DNA of 64,000 nt from NCBI RefSeq assembly GCF_046600735.1, contig NZ_JBJMAW010000007.1:1-64000 (forward strand), given 5' to 3'. The notes below the pieces were generated by a model. It worked only from the letters and a program-made list of their open reading frames with translations, made no database searches and was not told the DNA's origin. This DNA comes from Novilysobacter_A longmucuonensis (GTDB taxonomy: Bacteria > Pseudomonadota > Gammaproteobacteria > Xanthomonadales > Xanthomonadaceae). Made by a program: the position numbers and the translations under genes. Of this stretch, positions 1 to 6,849 are shown piece after piece. Numbering within the stretch: position 1 is the stretch's first letter; the number at the start of each line of letters is the position of its first letter.

Positions 1-1
1 G

Positions 2-1666
2 CGGTGGCGGCTAGCGGCGGCCGCCGGCCTGCTGGTGCTGATCGCCGTGGTGGGGCTCGCCTCGTGGCTGGCGCGCGGGCCGGCGCGTTCGCCGCCGGCG
101 GAGGCCTCCATCGCGGTGCTGCCATTCACCAGCCTCAGCAGCGAGCGCGACGACCGCTACTTCGCCGAAGGCCTGGCGGTGGAGATGCACGATGCGTTGG
201 CGGGTGTGCCCGGGCTGAAGGTGGCTGCGCGCACGGTCGGCGCCGCGCTCGAGGACGAGGCCGATGTCCGCGCGCTCGGGCGGCGGCTGGGCGTGGCGAC
301 GGTGCTCGACGCCAGCGTGCGGCGCGAGGGCCCGCGGGTCCGCATCAATGCACGCCTGTCCGACACCGCCTCCGGCTTCACCCTGTGGACCGACAGCTAC
401 GACCGCGAGGTCGCCGATGTGTTCGGCCTGCAGAGCGAGATCGCCAACGAGGTCGTGCACGCGTTGCTGGGCGTACTTCCCGACGCGCACCCCGGGCTCG
501 CCCAACGGCTGAGCCCGACCAGCAACATCGCCGCCTACGATGTCTACCTCAAGGGGCTGCAGCAGTTGCAGGCGGCCGGCGACGATGAATTGGCCCAGGC
601 CGTCGTCCTGTTCCGCGAGGCGCTGGCCGCCGATCCGGCGTTCGCGCGCGCCCAGGCCGGCATCTGCCGGGCCGAGATCCGCCGCTTCGAGACGGCCCGC
701 GACGCCACCGTGTTCAATCGCGCGCAGGCGGCCTGCGGCCGGGCCGCGCAGATGGACCCGGGCCTGCGCGAGGTCAGCCTGGCGCTGGGCGAGATGCACC
801 GCGTGCGCGGCGAGTTCGCCCAGGCCACGGAGCAGTACACGCGCGCGCTCGACGACTTGGCCCTGCGGCCGGCGGCGTATATCGGGCTGGCGCGCACACA
901 GGGGGCGCAGGGGCGCGATGCGCTGGCGCTGGATTACTTCCGGCGTGCGATGGAGCAGCGGCCCGGCGACCCGACCGCGCATCGCGAGCTCGGCTACCAC
1001 CACTACCTCAACGGCGACCTGCCGCGGGCGATTGCCGCCTTCCGCACCGCCACCACCCTGCAGCCCGACGATGAGCAGTTGTGGAACAGCCTGGGTGGAT
1101 TGAGCCTCACCAGCGGGGATTCGGCGCGCGCGGCGGAGGCGTTCGAGCGTTCGCTTGCGATCCGGCCCAACTACGGTGCGCTCAGCAATTTCGGCACGCT
1201 GCGCTACCAGCAGGGCCGTTACGCCGAGGCCGGCGCGCTCTACCGGCATGCGGCCGAGCTCGATCCGGACGACTACCGCATCTGGGGCAATCTCGGCGAC
1301 GCGCTGGTGGCCGACGCGGCCACCGCCGGGCAGGCGCGCGAGCCGTATAGCCGTGCGGCGCGGCTGGCACAGAACTATCTCCGCATCAGAAGCGACGATG
1401 CGCAGGCGGTGGCGCTGCTCGCCTGGTATCGGGCCAACCTCGGCCAACGCGATGCCGCCGTCGCGTTGGTCGCGCATGCCGAGGCGATCGGCACCGAGCC
1501 GGGCGAGGTGGCGCTGGCGAATGCACAGACGCTGGCGCTGCTGGGCGATGAGGCCGCCGCGCGCACGCGGGTGGCACGGGCGCTCGGCGCCGATATTCCG
1601 CTCAGCCGCATCCGCGCCTCGCCGCAACTACGACGCTGGGCCGCCCAGGGCGCCAAGTTGCGTTGA
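2..1666 (+). CDS. TolB-like/TPR membrane protein, 5'-truncated by the window edge
   Basis: The frame is open to the first base, so the N-terminus is missing; a first internal ATG lies at 35. The visible part opens with an Arg-Trp-Arg stretch and a hydrophobic segment of about 20 residues, a likely single membrane span. A TolB/FlgO-like domain follows (ASIAVLPFTSLSSERDDRYF), then a long series of TPR units up to the C-terminus. In related proteobacterial proteins this layout follows an N-terminal winged-helix DNA-binding domain or a protein kinase domain; which one applies here cannot be seen. The likely role is a membrane-tethered regulator or scaffold whose periplasmic TPR part binds partner proteins. 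Family level is well supported, function is inferred. Confidence 0.8.
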   Translation, partial: RWRLAAAAGLLVLIAVVGLASWLARGPARSPPAEASIAVLPFTSLSSERDDRYFAEGLAVEMHDALAGVPGLKVAARTVGAALEDEADVRALGRRLGVATVLDASVRREGPRVRINARLSDTASGFTLWTDSYDREVADVFGLQSEIANEVVHALLGVLPDAHPGLAQRLSPTSNIAAYDVYLKGLQQLQAAGDDELAQAVVLFREALAADPAFARAQAGICRAEIRRFETARDATVFNRAQAACGRAAQMDPGLREVSLALGEMHRVRGEFAQATEQYTRALDDLALRPAAYIGLARTQGAQGRDALALDYFRRAMEQRPGDPTAHRELGYHHYLNGDLPRAIAAFRTATTLQPDDEQLWNSLGGLSLTSGDSARAAEAFERSLAIRPNYGALSNFGTLRYQQGRYAEAGALYRHAAELDPDDYRIWGNLGDALVADAATAGQAREPYSRAARLAQNYLRIRSDDAQAVALLAWYRANLGQRDAAVALVAHAEAIGTEPGEVALANAQTLALLGDEAAARTRVARALGADIPLSRIRASPQLRRWAAQGAKLR

Positions 1667-1723
1667 CCACGAAAACACGGGGGTCACGCCGGCTGTCGCC
1701 GGACCAAGCTCAAGGAGAACACC

Positions 1724-2179
1724 ATGCGCATGCCGACCATCGCGGTGACCGCCGCAATGCTGCTGGCCCTGACCGGTTGCCCCGGACCCGACACGCTCAG
1801 GCCCGACGTGGCCGAGGCGACCGAGCATCCCGACGACCCGGCCGACGGCGTCTGGTGCGGGCAGTCGGAGTCGAGCGAACGAGTCTACGTCGACATCGGC
1901 TACGCCAGCGACGGCATGCCATCGGCGCAGCCCGACCGGTGCACCGTGCGGCCCGAGACCCACATCACCTGGCGCGCGCCGGTCGGCGGGGGGCCGTTCG
2001 AGATCCGCTTCTCCGGCGAGACGCCCAGTGCCGATCTGCGCACCCGGAACCTGTCCTCGGCCCCCATCGACAGCCGCGAAAAGGCCGAGATGACAGCCAG
2101 CGAGCGCGCCGGCGAGTACAAATACCTGATCGAGGCCAATGGCAAGGTGCTCGATCCGGCGATCATCATCCGCAATTGA
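1724..2179 (+). CDS. small secreted lipoprotein, function unknown
   Basis: The 151-residue product begins with a signal sequence ending in a lipobox, LTGC, with the Cys near residue 18, so it should be lipid-anchored. A Shine-Dalgarno AAGGAG lies just upstream of the ATG. The mature part is polar, has a second Cys pair (WCGQ and DRCTV) that could form a disulfide, and contains no motif I recognise. It follows the TPR gene by 57 bases on the same strand and may be cotranscribed with it. It is on the strand opposite to rnhB, in the place where dnaE often follows rnhB in gammaproteobacteria. No function is assigned. Confidence 0.75.
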   Translation: MRMPTIAVTAAMLLALTGCPGPDTLRPDVAEATEHPDDPADGVWCGQSESSERVYVDIGYASDGMPSAQPDRCTVRPETHITWRAPVGGGPFEIRFSGETPSADLRTRNLSSAPIDSREKAEMTASERAGEYKYLIEANGKVLDPAIIIRN

Positions 2180-2194
2180 GACGCGCGCGGACTG

Positions 2195-2365
2195 GTAGAG
2201 CCGAGCTTGCTCGTCTGCTCCGTCTCCGCCCGCCGGCAACACCATAGGCTGGGCTGAAAAGCCCCGCACCCACCGCGGTGCAATCGAAATGCTGGCGAGG
2301 CGCTGGGCTTGGCAGCCCCGCCTATCGTTCAGCCGCGCCGGGCAGCGGAGCGAGCTCCGCTCTAC
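2195..2365. repeat. nested intergenic inverted repeats
   Basis: An outer pair of arms (GTAGAGCCGAGCTTGCTC at the left, its near complement ending GCTCCGCTCTAC at 2345-2365) encloses a second pair of the type TAGGCTGGGCTG / CAGCCCCGCCTA at about 2247-2325. Both families recur elsewhere in the window, the first at 42485-42570 and the second at 44779, 53562 and 60448. No coding potential is supported here. Confidence 0.7.
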
Positions 2366-2379
2366 ACACGTGCCGGCAT

Positions 2380-3051
2380 TCAGGCCGGGACAAGCGCCTG
2401 TTCCCGCGGCCCGCGGATGCAGGCCCGCACCGGCGCGAAGCTGCGCCGGTGCTGCGGGCATGGCCCATACTCGGCCAGCGCAGCCAGATGCGCCGGGGTC
2501 GAATAGCCCTTGTGCCCGGCGAACCCGTACTGCGGCCACAGCGCATGCAACGTATGCATGTGGCGGTCGCGGGCGACCTTGGCCAGGATCGAGGCGGCCA
2601 TGATCGAGCGGCACCGGGCATCGCCACCGATCCAGGCCTCGGCCGGGCAGGGCAGCTCGCGCGGCAGGCAGTTGCCGTCGATGCGCGCGACGCAGGCGCT
2701 CGCGCCGCCGGTCGCCTGCAGCACGCCCTCGAGCGCACGCCGCATGCCCAGCAGCGTCGCCTGCAGGATGTTGATCCGGTCTATCTCGTCGGACTCGATG
2801 AACACGATGCGCCACGCCAGCGCGCGCTCAATGATGCGTTCGTACAACTGCTCGCGCCGCGCCGCGCACAGCTGCTTGGAATCGGCCAGCCCGTTGATGC
2901 GCGGGCGCTGCGGGTCGAACACCACCGCGGCCACTGCCACCGGGCCAGCAAGCGGGCCGCGTCCGGCTTCGTCGATGCCTGCGATGTAGCCGGGACTCGG
3001 GACTCGGGACTCGGGACTCGGGGTGGAGCGGGGCGGTGGCTGGAAGGTCAC
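2380..3051 (-). CDS. rnhB: ribonuclease HII
   Basis: RNase HII cuts RNA-DNA hybrids and excises misincorporated ribonucleotides. The core begins with IAGIDEAGRGPLAGP, carrying the catalytic Asp-Glu, followed by LADSKQL, MAASILAKVARD and HKGYSTPAH, all typical of the family. Length from the GTG at 3051 is 223 residues, near the usual size. No ATG, GTG or TTG occurs between that GTG and the core, so a CCGAGTC heptamer array at 2991-3024 must be translated as a Pro-Ser-Pro-Glu-Ser linker. Upstream in-frame codons could extend the protein further. The gene is last in the lpxD-fabZ-lpxA-lpxB-rnhB series. The exact start is uncertain, the identity is not. Confidence 0.92.
   Translation of the reverse strand: MTFQPPPRSTPSPESRVPSPGYIAGIDEAGRGPLAGPVAVAAVVFDPQRPRINGLADSKQLCAARREQLYERIIERALAWRIVFIESDEIDRINILQATLLGMRRALEGVLQATGGASACVARIDGNCLPRELPCPAEAWIGGDARCRSIMAASILAKVARDRHMHTLHALWPQYGFAGHKGYSTPAHLAALAEYGPCPQHRRSFAPVRACIRGPREQALVPA
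2991..3024 (-). repeat. heptanucleotide array (CCGAGTC) within rnhB 5' coding region
   Basis: About 4.5 direct copies of CGGGACT (CCGAGTC on the coding strand) lie head to tail. They fall after the last possible start codon of rnhB and immediately before the codons for YIAGIDEAG. Seven is not a multiple of three, so loss or gain of one unit would shift the frame. Confidence 0.85.
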
Positions 3052-3124
3052 GAGCGATCCGGACAAGGCAATTGGAGGCGACTGGCTCGACACGATAGCC
3101 GAACCAACGCCCGGTTCGAACCGA

Positions 3125-4465
3125 TCACTGCTTTTCCCGGGTCCCGGGTCCCGGGTCCCGAGTCCCGGCTTGCCCGAGTCCCGGGTCCCGAGTCCCGGCC
3201 TTCGCGCCGAGCAACTCAACCACCGCATCGGCCGCCTGCGCCGAAGCATCGCGCCGCAAATGCAGGTGCAGCTCCTCGAAGCGCGGCTGCAGCGCGGCCA
3301 CCGTGGCCGGCTCGCGCAGCCACCTGAGCGTCGCGCCCGCCAGCGTCTCCGGGGTGCAGTCGTGCTGCATCAGTTCCGGCACCAGGCGCTCGCCGGCAAG
3401 CACGTTGGGCAAGGCGTAGCGGTCGACCTTGAGCATGCCCAGCCCCTTGACCAGCCGGTAGGTCAAGGCCGCGACCCTGTAGGCGACCACCATCGGGCGC
3501 TTGGCCAGCATCGCCTCCAGCGTGGCGGTACCGGAGGCCAGCAGGACCACGTCGCTGGCGACCATCGCGGTACGGGCGTTGCCGTCGATGAGCCGGCAAC
3601 GGGGAATCGGGAACGGGCAATCGGACAGCAGGCGTTCCAGCGCGGCGCAGCAGGCGTGGTTTGCGGCGGGAATGACGACGTGCAGATCCGGCCAGGCCGC
3701 AGCAACGCGTGACGCCGCCTCCAGCAAAGTCGGGCCGAGGCGGTCGATCTCGCCCAGGCGCGAGCCCGGCAACAGCGCCAGTACCGTTACCTCGTGCGGC
3801 AGGTCGAGCGCCTCGCGGGCCGGGGCGCGATCGGGCTGCAACGGCATCTCGTCGGCCAGTGGATGGCCGACGAAACGCGCATCCACGCCATGGCGCGCGT
3901 AGATCGCCGGCTCCATCGGGAACAGGCACAGCACCCGGTCGGCGGATTGCCCGATCTTCGCCGCGCGCTGCTCGCGCCAGGCCCAGACCGACGGACTGAC
4001 GTAGTGAACGGTGCGCACACCGCGCTGCTTGAGCGAGCGCTCCAGGCCCAGGTTGAAGTCCGGCGCGTCGATGCCGATGAACACGTCCGGGCGCCACTCG
4101 AGCAGGCGTCGACGCAGCGCGCGGCGCAGCCGCAACAGGCGCGGCAGATGCCGCAGCACTTCGGCCAGCCCCATCACCGCAAGCTCGGAGGCGTCGTGCC
4201 ATGCATCGAAGCCGGCCGTGCGCATCCGATCGCCGCCGACGCCGGCGAACTCGGCGTCGGGATAACGCTTGCGCAGCTCCGCAATCAGACCGGCGCCGAG
4301 CAGGTCGCCGGAGGCCTCACCGGCGACCAGTGCGATGCGTGTGAAACCGGGACCGGGGACCGGGGACCCGGGACCCGGTCCCGCAGCCACAGGCGTCTGG
4401 GACACCACGCGCCGAGCGATGCTTTTCCGGGTCCCCGGTCCCCGGTCCCCGGTCCCCGTACTCAC
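3125..4465 (-). CDS. lpxB: lipid-A-disaccharide synthase with repeat-encoded ends
   Basis: LpxB joins UDP-diacylglucosamine and lipid X to form the lipid A disaccharide at the inner membrane. The core starts at RIALVAGEASGDLLGAGLI and holds the family landmarks FIGIDAPDFN, HYVSPSVWAWR, VGHPLADEMP, LLPGSRLGEI and ASGTATLEAML. The GTG at 4465 overlaps the lpxA stop (GTGA). About 43 extra residues precede the core, and about 26 Gly-Thr-Arg-Asp-Pro-Gly-rich residues follow it. Both tails are mostly encoded by dispersed CCGGGTC-type heptamer repeats. The nearest possible start to the core is the GTG at 4390, still upstream of the array at 4346-4383. Identity is certain, the start is not. Confidence 0.93.
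   Translation of the reverse strand: MSTGTGDRGPGTRKSIARRVVSQTPVAAGPGPGSPVPGPGFTRIALVAGEASGDLLGAGLIAELRKRYPDAEFAGVGGDRMRTAGFDAWHDASELAVMGLAEVLRHLPRLLRLRRALRRRLLEWRPDVFIGIDAPDFNLGLERSLKQRGVRTVHYVSPSVWAWREQRAAKIGQSADRVLCLFPMEPAIYARHGVDARFVGHPLADEMPLQPDRAPAREALDLPHEVTVLALLPGSRLGEIDRLGPTLLEAASRVAAAWPDLHVVIPAANHACCAALERLLSDCPFPIPRCRLIDGNARTAMVASDVVLLASGTATLEAMLAKRPMVVAYRVAALTYRLVKGLGMLKVDRYALPNVLAGERLVPELMQHDCTPETLAGATLRWLREPATVAALQPRFEELHLHLRRDASAQAADAVVELLGAKAGTRDPGLGQAGTRDPGPGTREKQ
3135..3199 (-). repeat. heptanucleotide array at the lpxB 3' end
   Basis: Two runs of CCGGGTC/CCGAGTC units are separated by a short GCTTGCCCGAGTC spacer. On the plus strand they are preceded by the flank TGCTTTTCC. 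They encode the C-terminal GTRDPGLGQ and GTRDPGPG stretches of LpxB, then the stop. The same flank precedes the array at 4426. Confidence 0.85.
4346..4383 (-). repeat. heptanucleotide array inside lpxB N-terminal coding region
   Basis: About five units of CCGGGTC/CCCGGTC sit between the last usable lpxB start codon (GTG at 4390) and the codons for the conserved RIALVAGEASGD. They encode GPGPGSPVPGPG. Because no ATG, GTG or TTG lies downstream of the array and upstream of the core, the array must be translated whichever start is used. Confidence 0.85.
4426..4458 (-). repeat. heptanucleotide array at the lpxA/lpxB junction
   Basis: Four to five GGGGACC units start directly after the GTG of lpxB and end at the flank GGAAAAGCA (TGCTTTTCC on the plus strand). 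They encode the first residues TGTGDRGPGT if translation starts at 4465. Confidence 0.85.
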
Positions 4466-5244
4466 CGCAGCAACGGCCGCTCGCCGCTGTCGATGAACGC
4501 CAGCAGCGCACGCACGTCGTCGCTGTCGGTCGCCAGTGCCGCGAGCTTGCCGCGGGCTTCCTCCAGCGATGCGCCCGACACGTACAGCGCCCGATACGCG
4601 CGCTTGATCGCAGTGATGCGCGAAGCGTCGAAGCCGCGGCGTTTCAGCCCTTCGCTGTTGATGCCGCGCGGGCGGCCGTAGCCTTCCTGGGCGACCATCA
4701 CGAATGGCGGCACGTCGCCGTTGACGAACGCGCCCATGCCGATGAACGCGTGCGCGCCGATCCGGCAGAACTGGTGGATGCCGACAAAGCCGCTGAGGAT
4801 CACGTGGTCGCCGACGCTGACGTGCCCGGCCAGGGTCGCATTGTTGGAGAACACGCAGTGATCGCCGACGCTGCAGTCGTGCGCGACATGGGTGTAGGCC
4901 AGCAGCCAGTTGTCGTCGCCGATGCGGGTGATGCCACCGCCGCCGCCGGTGCCGCGGTTGATCGTGACGAACTCACGCACCGTGTTGCGGTCGCCGATGC
5001 TCAGCTCCACCCGCTCGCCGGCGTATTTCTTGTCCTGCGGTTCACCGCCGATCGCGCAGTGGCCGTGGAAATGGTTGTCGCGGCCGATACGGGCAGGACC
5101 CTGCACACTGCAATGCGGGCCGAACCGGGTGCCGTCGCCGACCACGACCTCCGCGCCGACATGGCAGAACGCGCCCACCTGCACGCCGGCACCGAGCGTG
5201 GCGCCGGGCTCGACCACCGCACTGGGATGGATCGCCGCGGCCAT
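4462..5244 (-). CDS. lpxA: UDP-N-acetylglucosamine acyltransferase
   Basis: LpxA transfers a 3-hydroxyacyl chain from acyl carrier protein to UDP-GlcNAc, the first step of lipid A synthesis. The 260-residue protein shows left-handed beta-helix hexapeptide repeats through about residue 190 and an alpha-helical C-terminal domain. HVAHDC contains the catalytic His, and IGGEPQDKKY and VGIHQFCRIG are family motifs. The start ATG at 5244 is two bases from the fabZ stop, and the end overlaps the lpxB start, so translation is probably coupled along fabZ-lpxA-lpxB. Confidence 0.97.
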   Translation of the reverse strand: MAAAIHPSAVVEPGATLGAGVQVGAFCHVGAEVVVGDGTRFGPHCSVQGPARIGRDNHFHGHCAIGGEPQDKKYAGERVELSIGDRNTVREFVTINRGTGGGGGITRIGDDNWLLAYTHVAHDCSVGDHCVFSNNATLAGHVSVGDHVILSGFVGIHQFCRIGAHAFIGMGAFVNGDVPPFVMVAQEGYGRPRGINSEGLKRRGFDASRITAIKRAYRALYVSGASLEEARGKLAALATDSDDVRALLAFIDSGERPLLR

Positions 5245-5246
5245 GC

Positions 5247-5723
5247 TCAGGCCTTGACCCCGGCGCAGACGATGTCGGCGCAGGCGGCCTGTTCGCCGTC
5301 GACTCGGGCGACGCCGCAGTACATCGCCATGTTGCGGATGGTGCGCTTGAGGGTGACCTCCAGTTCGAGCCGGTCGCCGGGGACGACCATCCGGGAGAAT
5401 TTCGCGCCGTCGACCTTGACCAGGTAATACAGCATCCCGCTCGCCGATTCCCCGTCCTTCCCGCCGCCGAGGGCACCCGACAACTGGGTCAGCAGCCCGC
5501 CGGCCTGGGCCAGCGCCTCGATCACCAGCACGCCCGGCATCACCGGGTGGCCGGGGAAATGGCCGTTGAAGAACGGCTCGTTGCAGCTCACGTTCTTGTA
5601 CGCGAGCACGCGCTTGTTCGGGTCGAGTTCGATGACGCGGTCGACCAGCAGGAACGGATAGCGGTGCGGCAGCAGCGTCTGTATGGCGGACACGTCAACC
5701 GGGAGTTGCAAGCTTTGGGTCAT
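5247..5723 (-). CDS. fabZ: 3-hydroxyacyl-ACP dehydratase
   Basis: FabZ dehydrates 3-hydroxyacyl-ACP in fatty acid elongation and competes with LpxA for the same acyl pool. The sequence has LLPHRYPFLLVDRV, the catalytic His in GHFPGHPVMPGVL and the Glu in the following helix (IEALAQAGG). From the ATG at 5723 it is 158 residues, close to the family size; the frame extends 14 codons further upstream but that part looks non-native. A short insertion, GGGKDGES, sits after the central helix. It lies between lpxD and lpxA in the classical lipid A gene order. Confidence 0.96.
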   Translation of the reverse strand: MTQSLQLPVDVSAIQTLLPHRYPFLLVDRVIELDPNKRVLAYKNVSCNEPFFNGHFPGHPVMPGVLVIEALAQAGGLLTQLSGALGGGKDGESASGMLYYLVKVDGAKFSRMVVPGDRLELEVTLKRTIRNMAMYCGVARVDGEQAACADIVCAGVKA

Positions 5724-5790
5724 CGGTAAGTCTCTTGAGTGCGCATCCTGCGCAGAAAACCGCACATCCCTCTGCGGGTCGCTCGGTGCT

Positions 5791-6831
5791 CTATGCGTCT
5801 TTGCGGCCGACGCGTCGCGCCAGCGTATCGAGCTGCTTGAAGCGGGCGGCGTTCTTGCGCCAGCTGCGATTGTCCATCAATGGCGTGCCCGAGGAGTATT
5901 CGCCCGGCTCGCGGATCGAATGGGTCACCAGGCTCATGGCGGTGACCACCACCCGGTCGCAGATTTCCAGATGACCCAGCACTCCGGCGCCGCCGCCAAC
6001 CAGGCAGTACCGCCCGATCCTGGCACTGCCGGCCACCGCCGAGCAGCCCGCCATCGCGGTGTGCGCGCCGATGTATGCGTTGTGGCCGATCTGGATCTGG
6101 TTGTCGAGGCGGACGTCCTCCTCCAGCACAGTGTCCTCGATCGCGCCGCGGTCGATCGTGGTGTTGGCGCCGATCTCGCAGTCATCGCCGATGACCACTC
6201 CGCCGAGCTGCGGCACCTTGAGCCAGCACTGATCGCCGCCGTCGGCCCGGTCCATCGCCAGGCCGAAGCCGTCGGCGCCGAGCACCGCGCCGGGATGGAT
6301 GCGCACGCGCTGGCCCAGGCGCACGCGGGTGACCAGGGTGACGCGTGCGATCAACTCGCTGTCGGCACCGACCACGCAGTCCTCGCCGATCACGCAGCCC
6401 GGCCCGATGACCGCGCCGGCCTCGATGCGGCTGCGTGCGCCGACGCTGACGAATGCCCCGACGTGCGCCCCGCTGTCGACCCGAGCATCGGGATGAATGT
6501 CCGCGGAGGCATGCACGCCCGGCGCACGCTGCAGGTGGGGTTCGAACAACGCGGCGATCCGGGCGAAGGCGGCGTAGGGATCCGCCGCCACCAGGGCCGT
6601 GCCGGCGTACGCGGCGGCGGCGTCCTCGCGCATCACCACCACGCTGGCGCGCGTATCGGCGAGCTGGCCGCGATAGCGCGGATTGGCCAGGAAGGCGACC
6701 TGGCCCTGCTGCGCGGCGGCGAGGGTGCCGACGCCGTGCACCCTTGCGGCGGCGTCACCGCGCAGGCCGAGGCCGAAGCGCTCGGCCAGCTCGCCTGCCT
6801 GAAAGGAGCCCGCCTGTGAGGAAGCGTCCAC
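5791..6831 (-). CDS. lpxD: UDP-3-O-(3-hydroxyacyl)glucosamine N-acyltransferase
   Basis: LpxD adds the N-linked hydroxyacyl chain in the third lipid A step. The 346-residue product has the N-terminal uridine-binding domain (VAFLANPRY), a long hexapeptide-repeat beta-helix, and the catalytic His in QIQIGHNAYIG; LGADGFGLAMD is also typical. The start used is the GTG at 6831, which gives the expected N-terminus and leaves only 18 bases after the bamA stop. The periplasmic chaperone gene skp, found between bamA and lpxD in enterobacteria, is absent. An approximately 65-base gap separates this gene from fabZ. Confidence 0.96.
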   Translation of the reverse strand: MDASSQAGSFQAGELAERFGLGLRGDAAARVHGVGTLAAAQQGQVAFLANPRYRGQLADTRASVVVMREDAAAAYAGTALVAADPYAAFARIAALFEPHLQRAPGVHASADIHPDARVDSGAHVGAFVSVGARSRIEAGAVIGPGCVIGEDCVVGADSELIARVTLVTRVRLGQRVRIHPGAVLGADGFGLAMDRADGGDQCWLKVPQLGGVVIGDDCEIGANTTIDRGAIEDTVLEEDVRLDNQIQIGHNAYIGAHTAMAGCSAVAGSARIGRYCLVGGGAGVLGHLEICDRVVVTAMSLVTHSIREPGEYSSGTPLMDNRSWRKNAARFKQLDTLARRVGRKDA

Positions 6832-6849
6832 GGGTGCGCCGGCTCGCGG

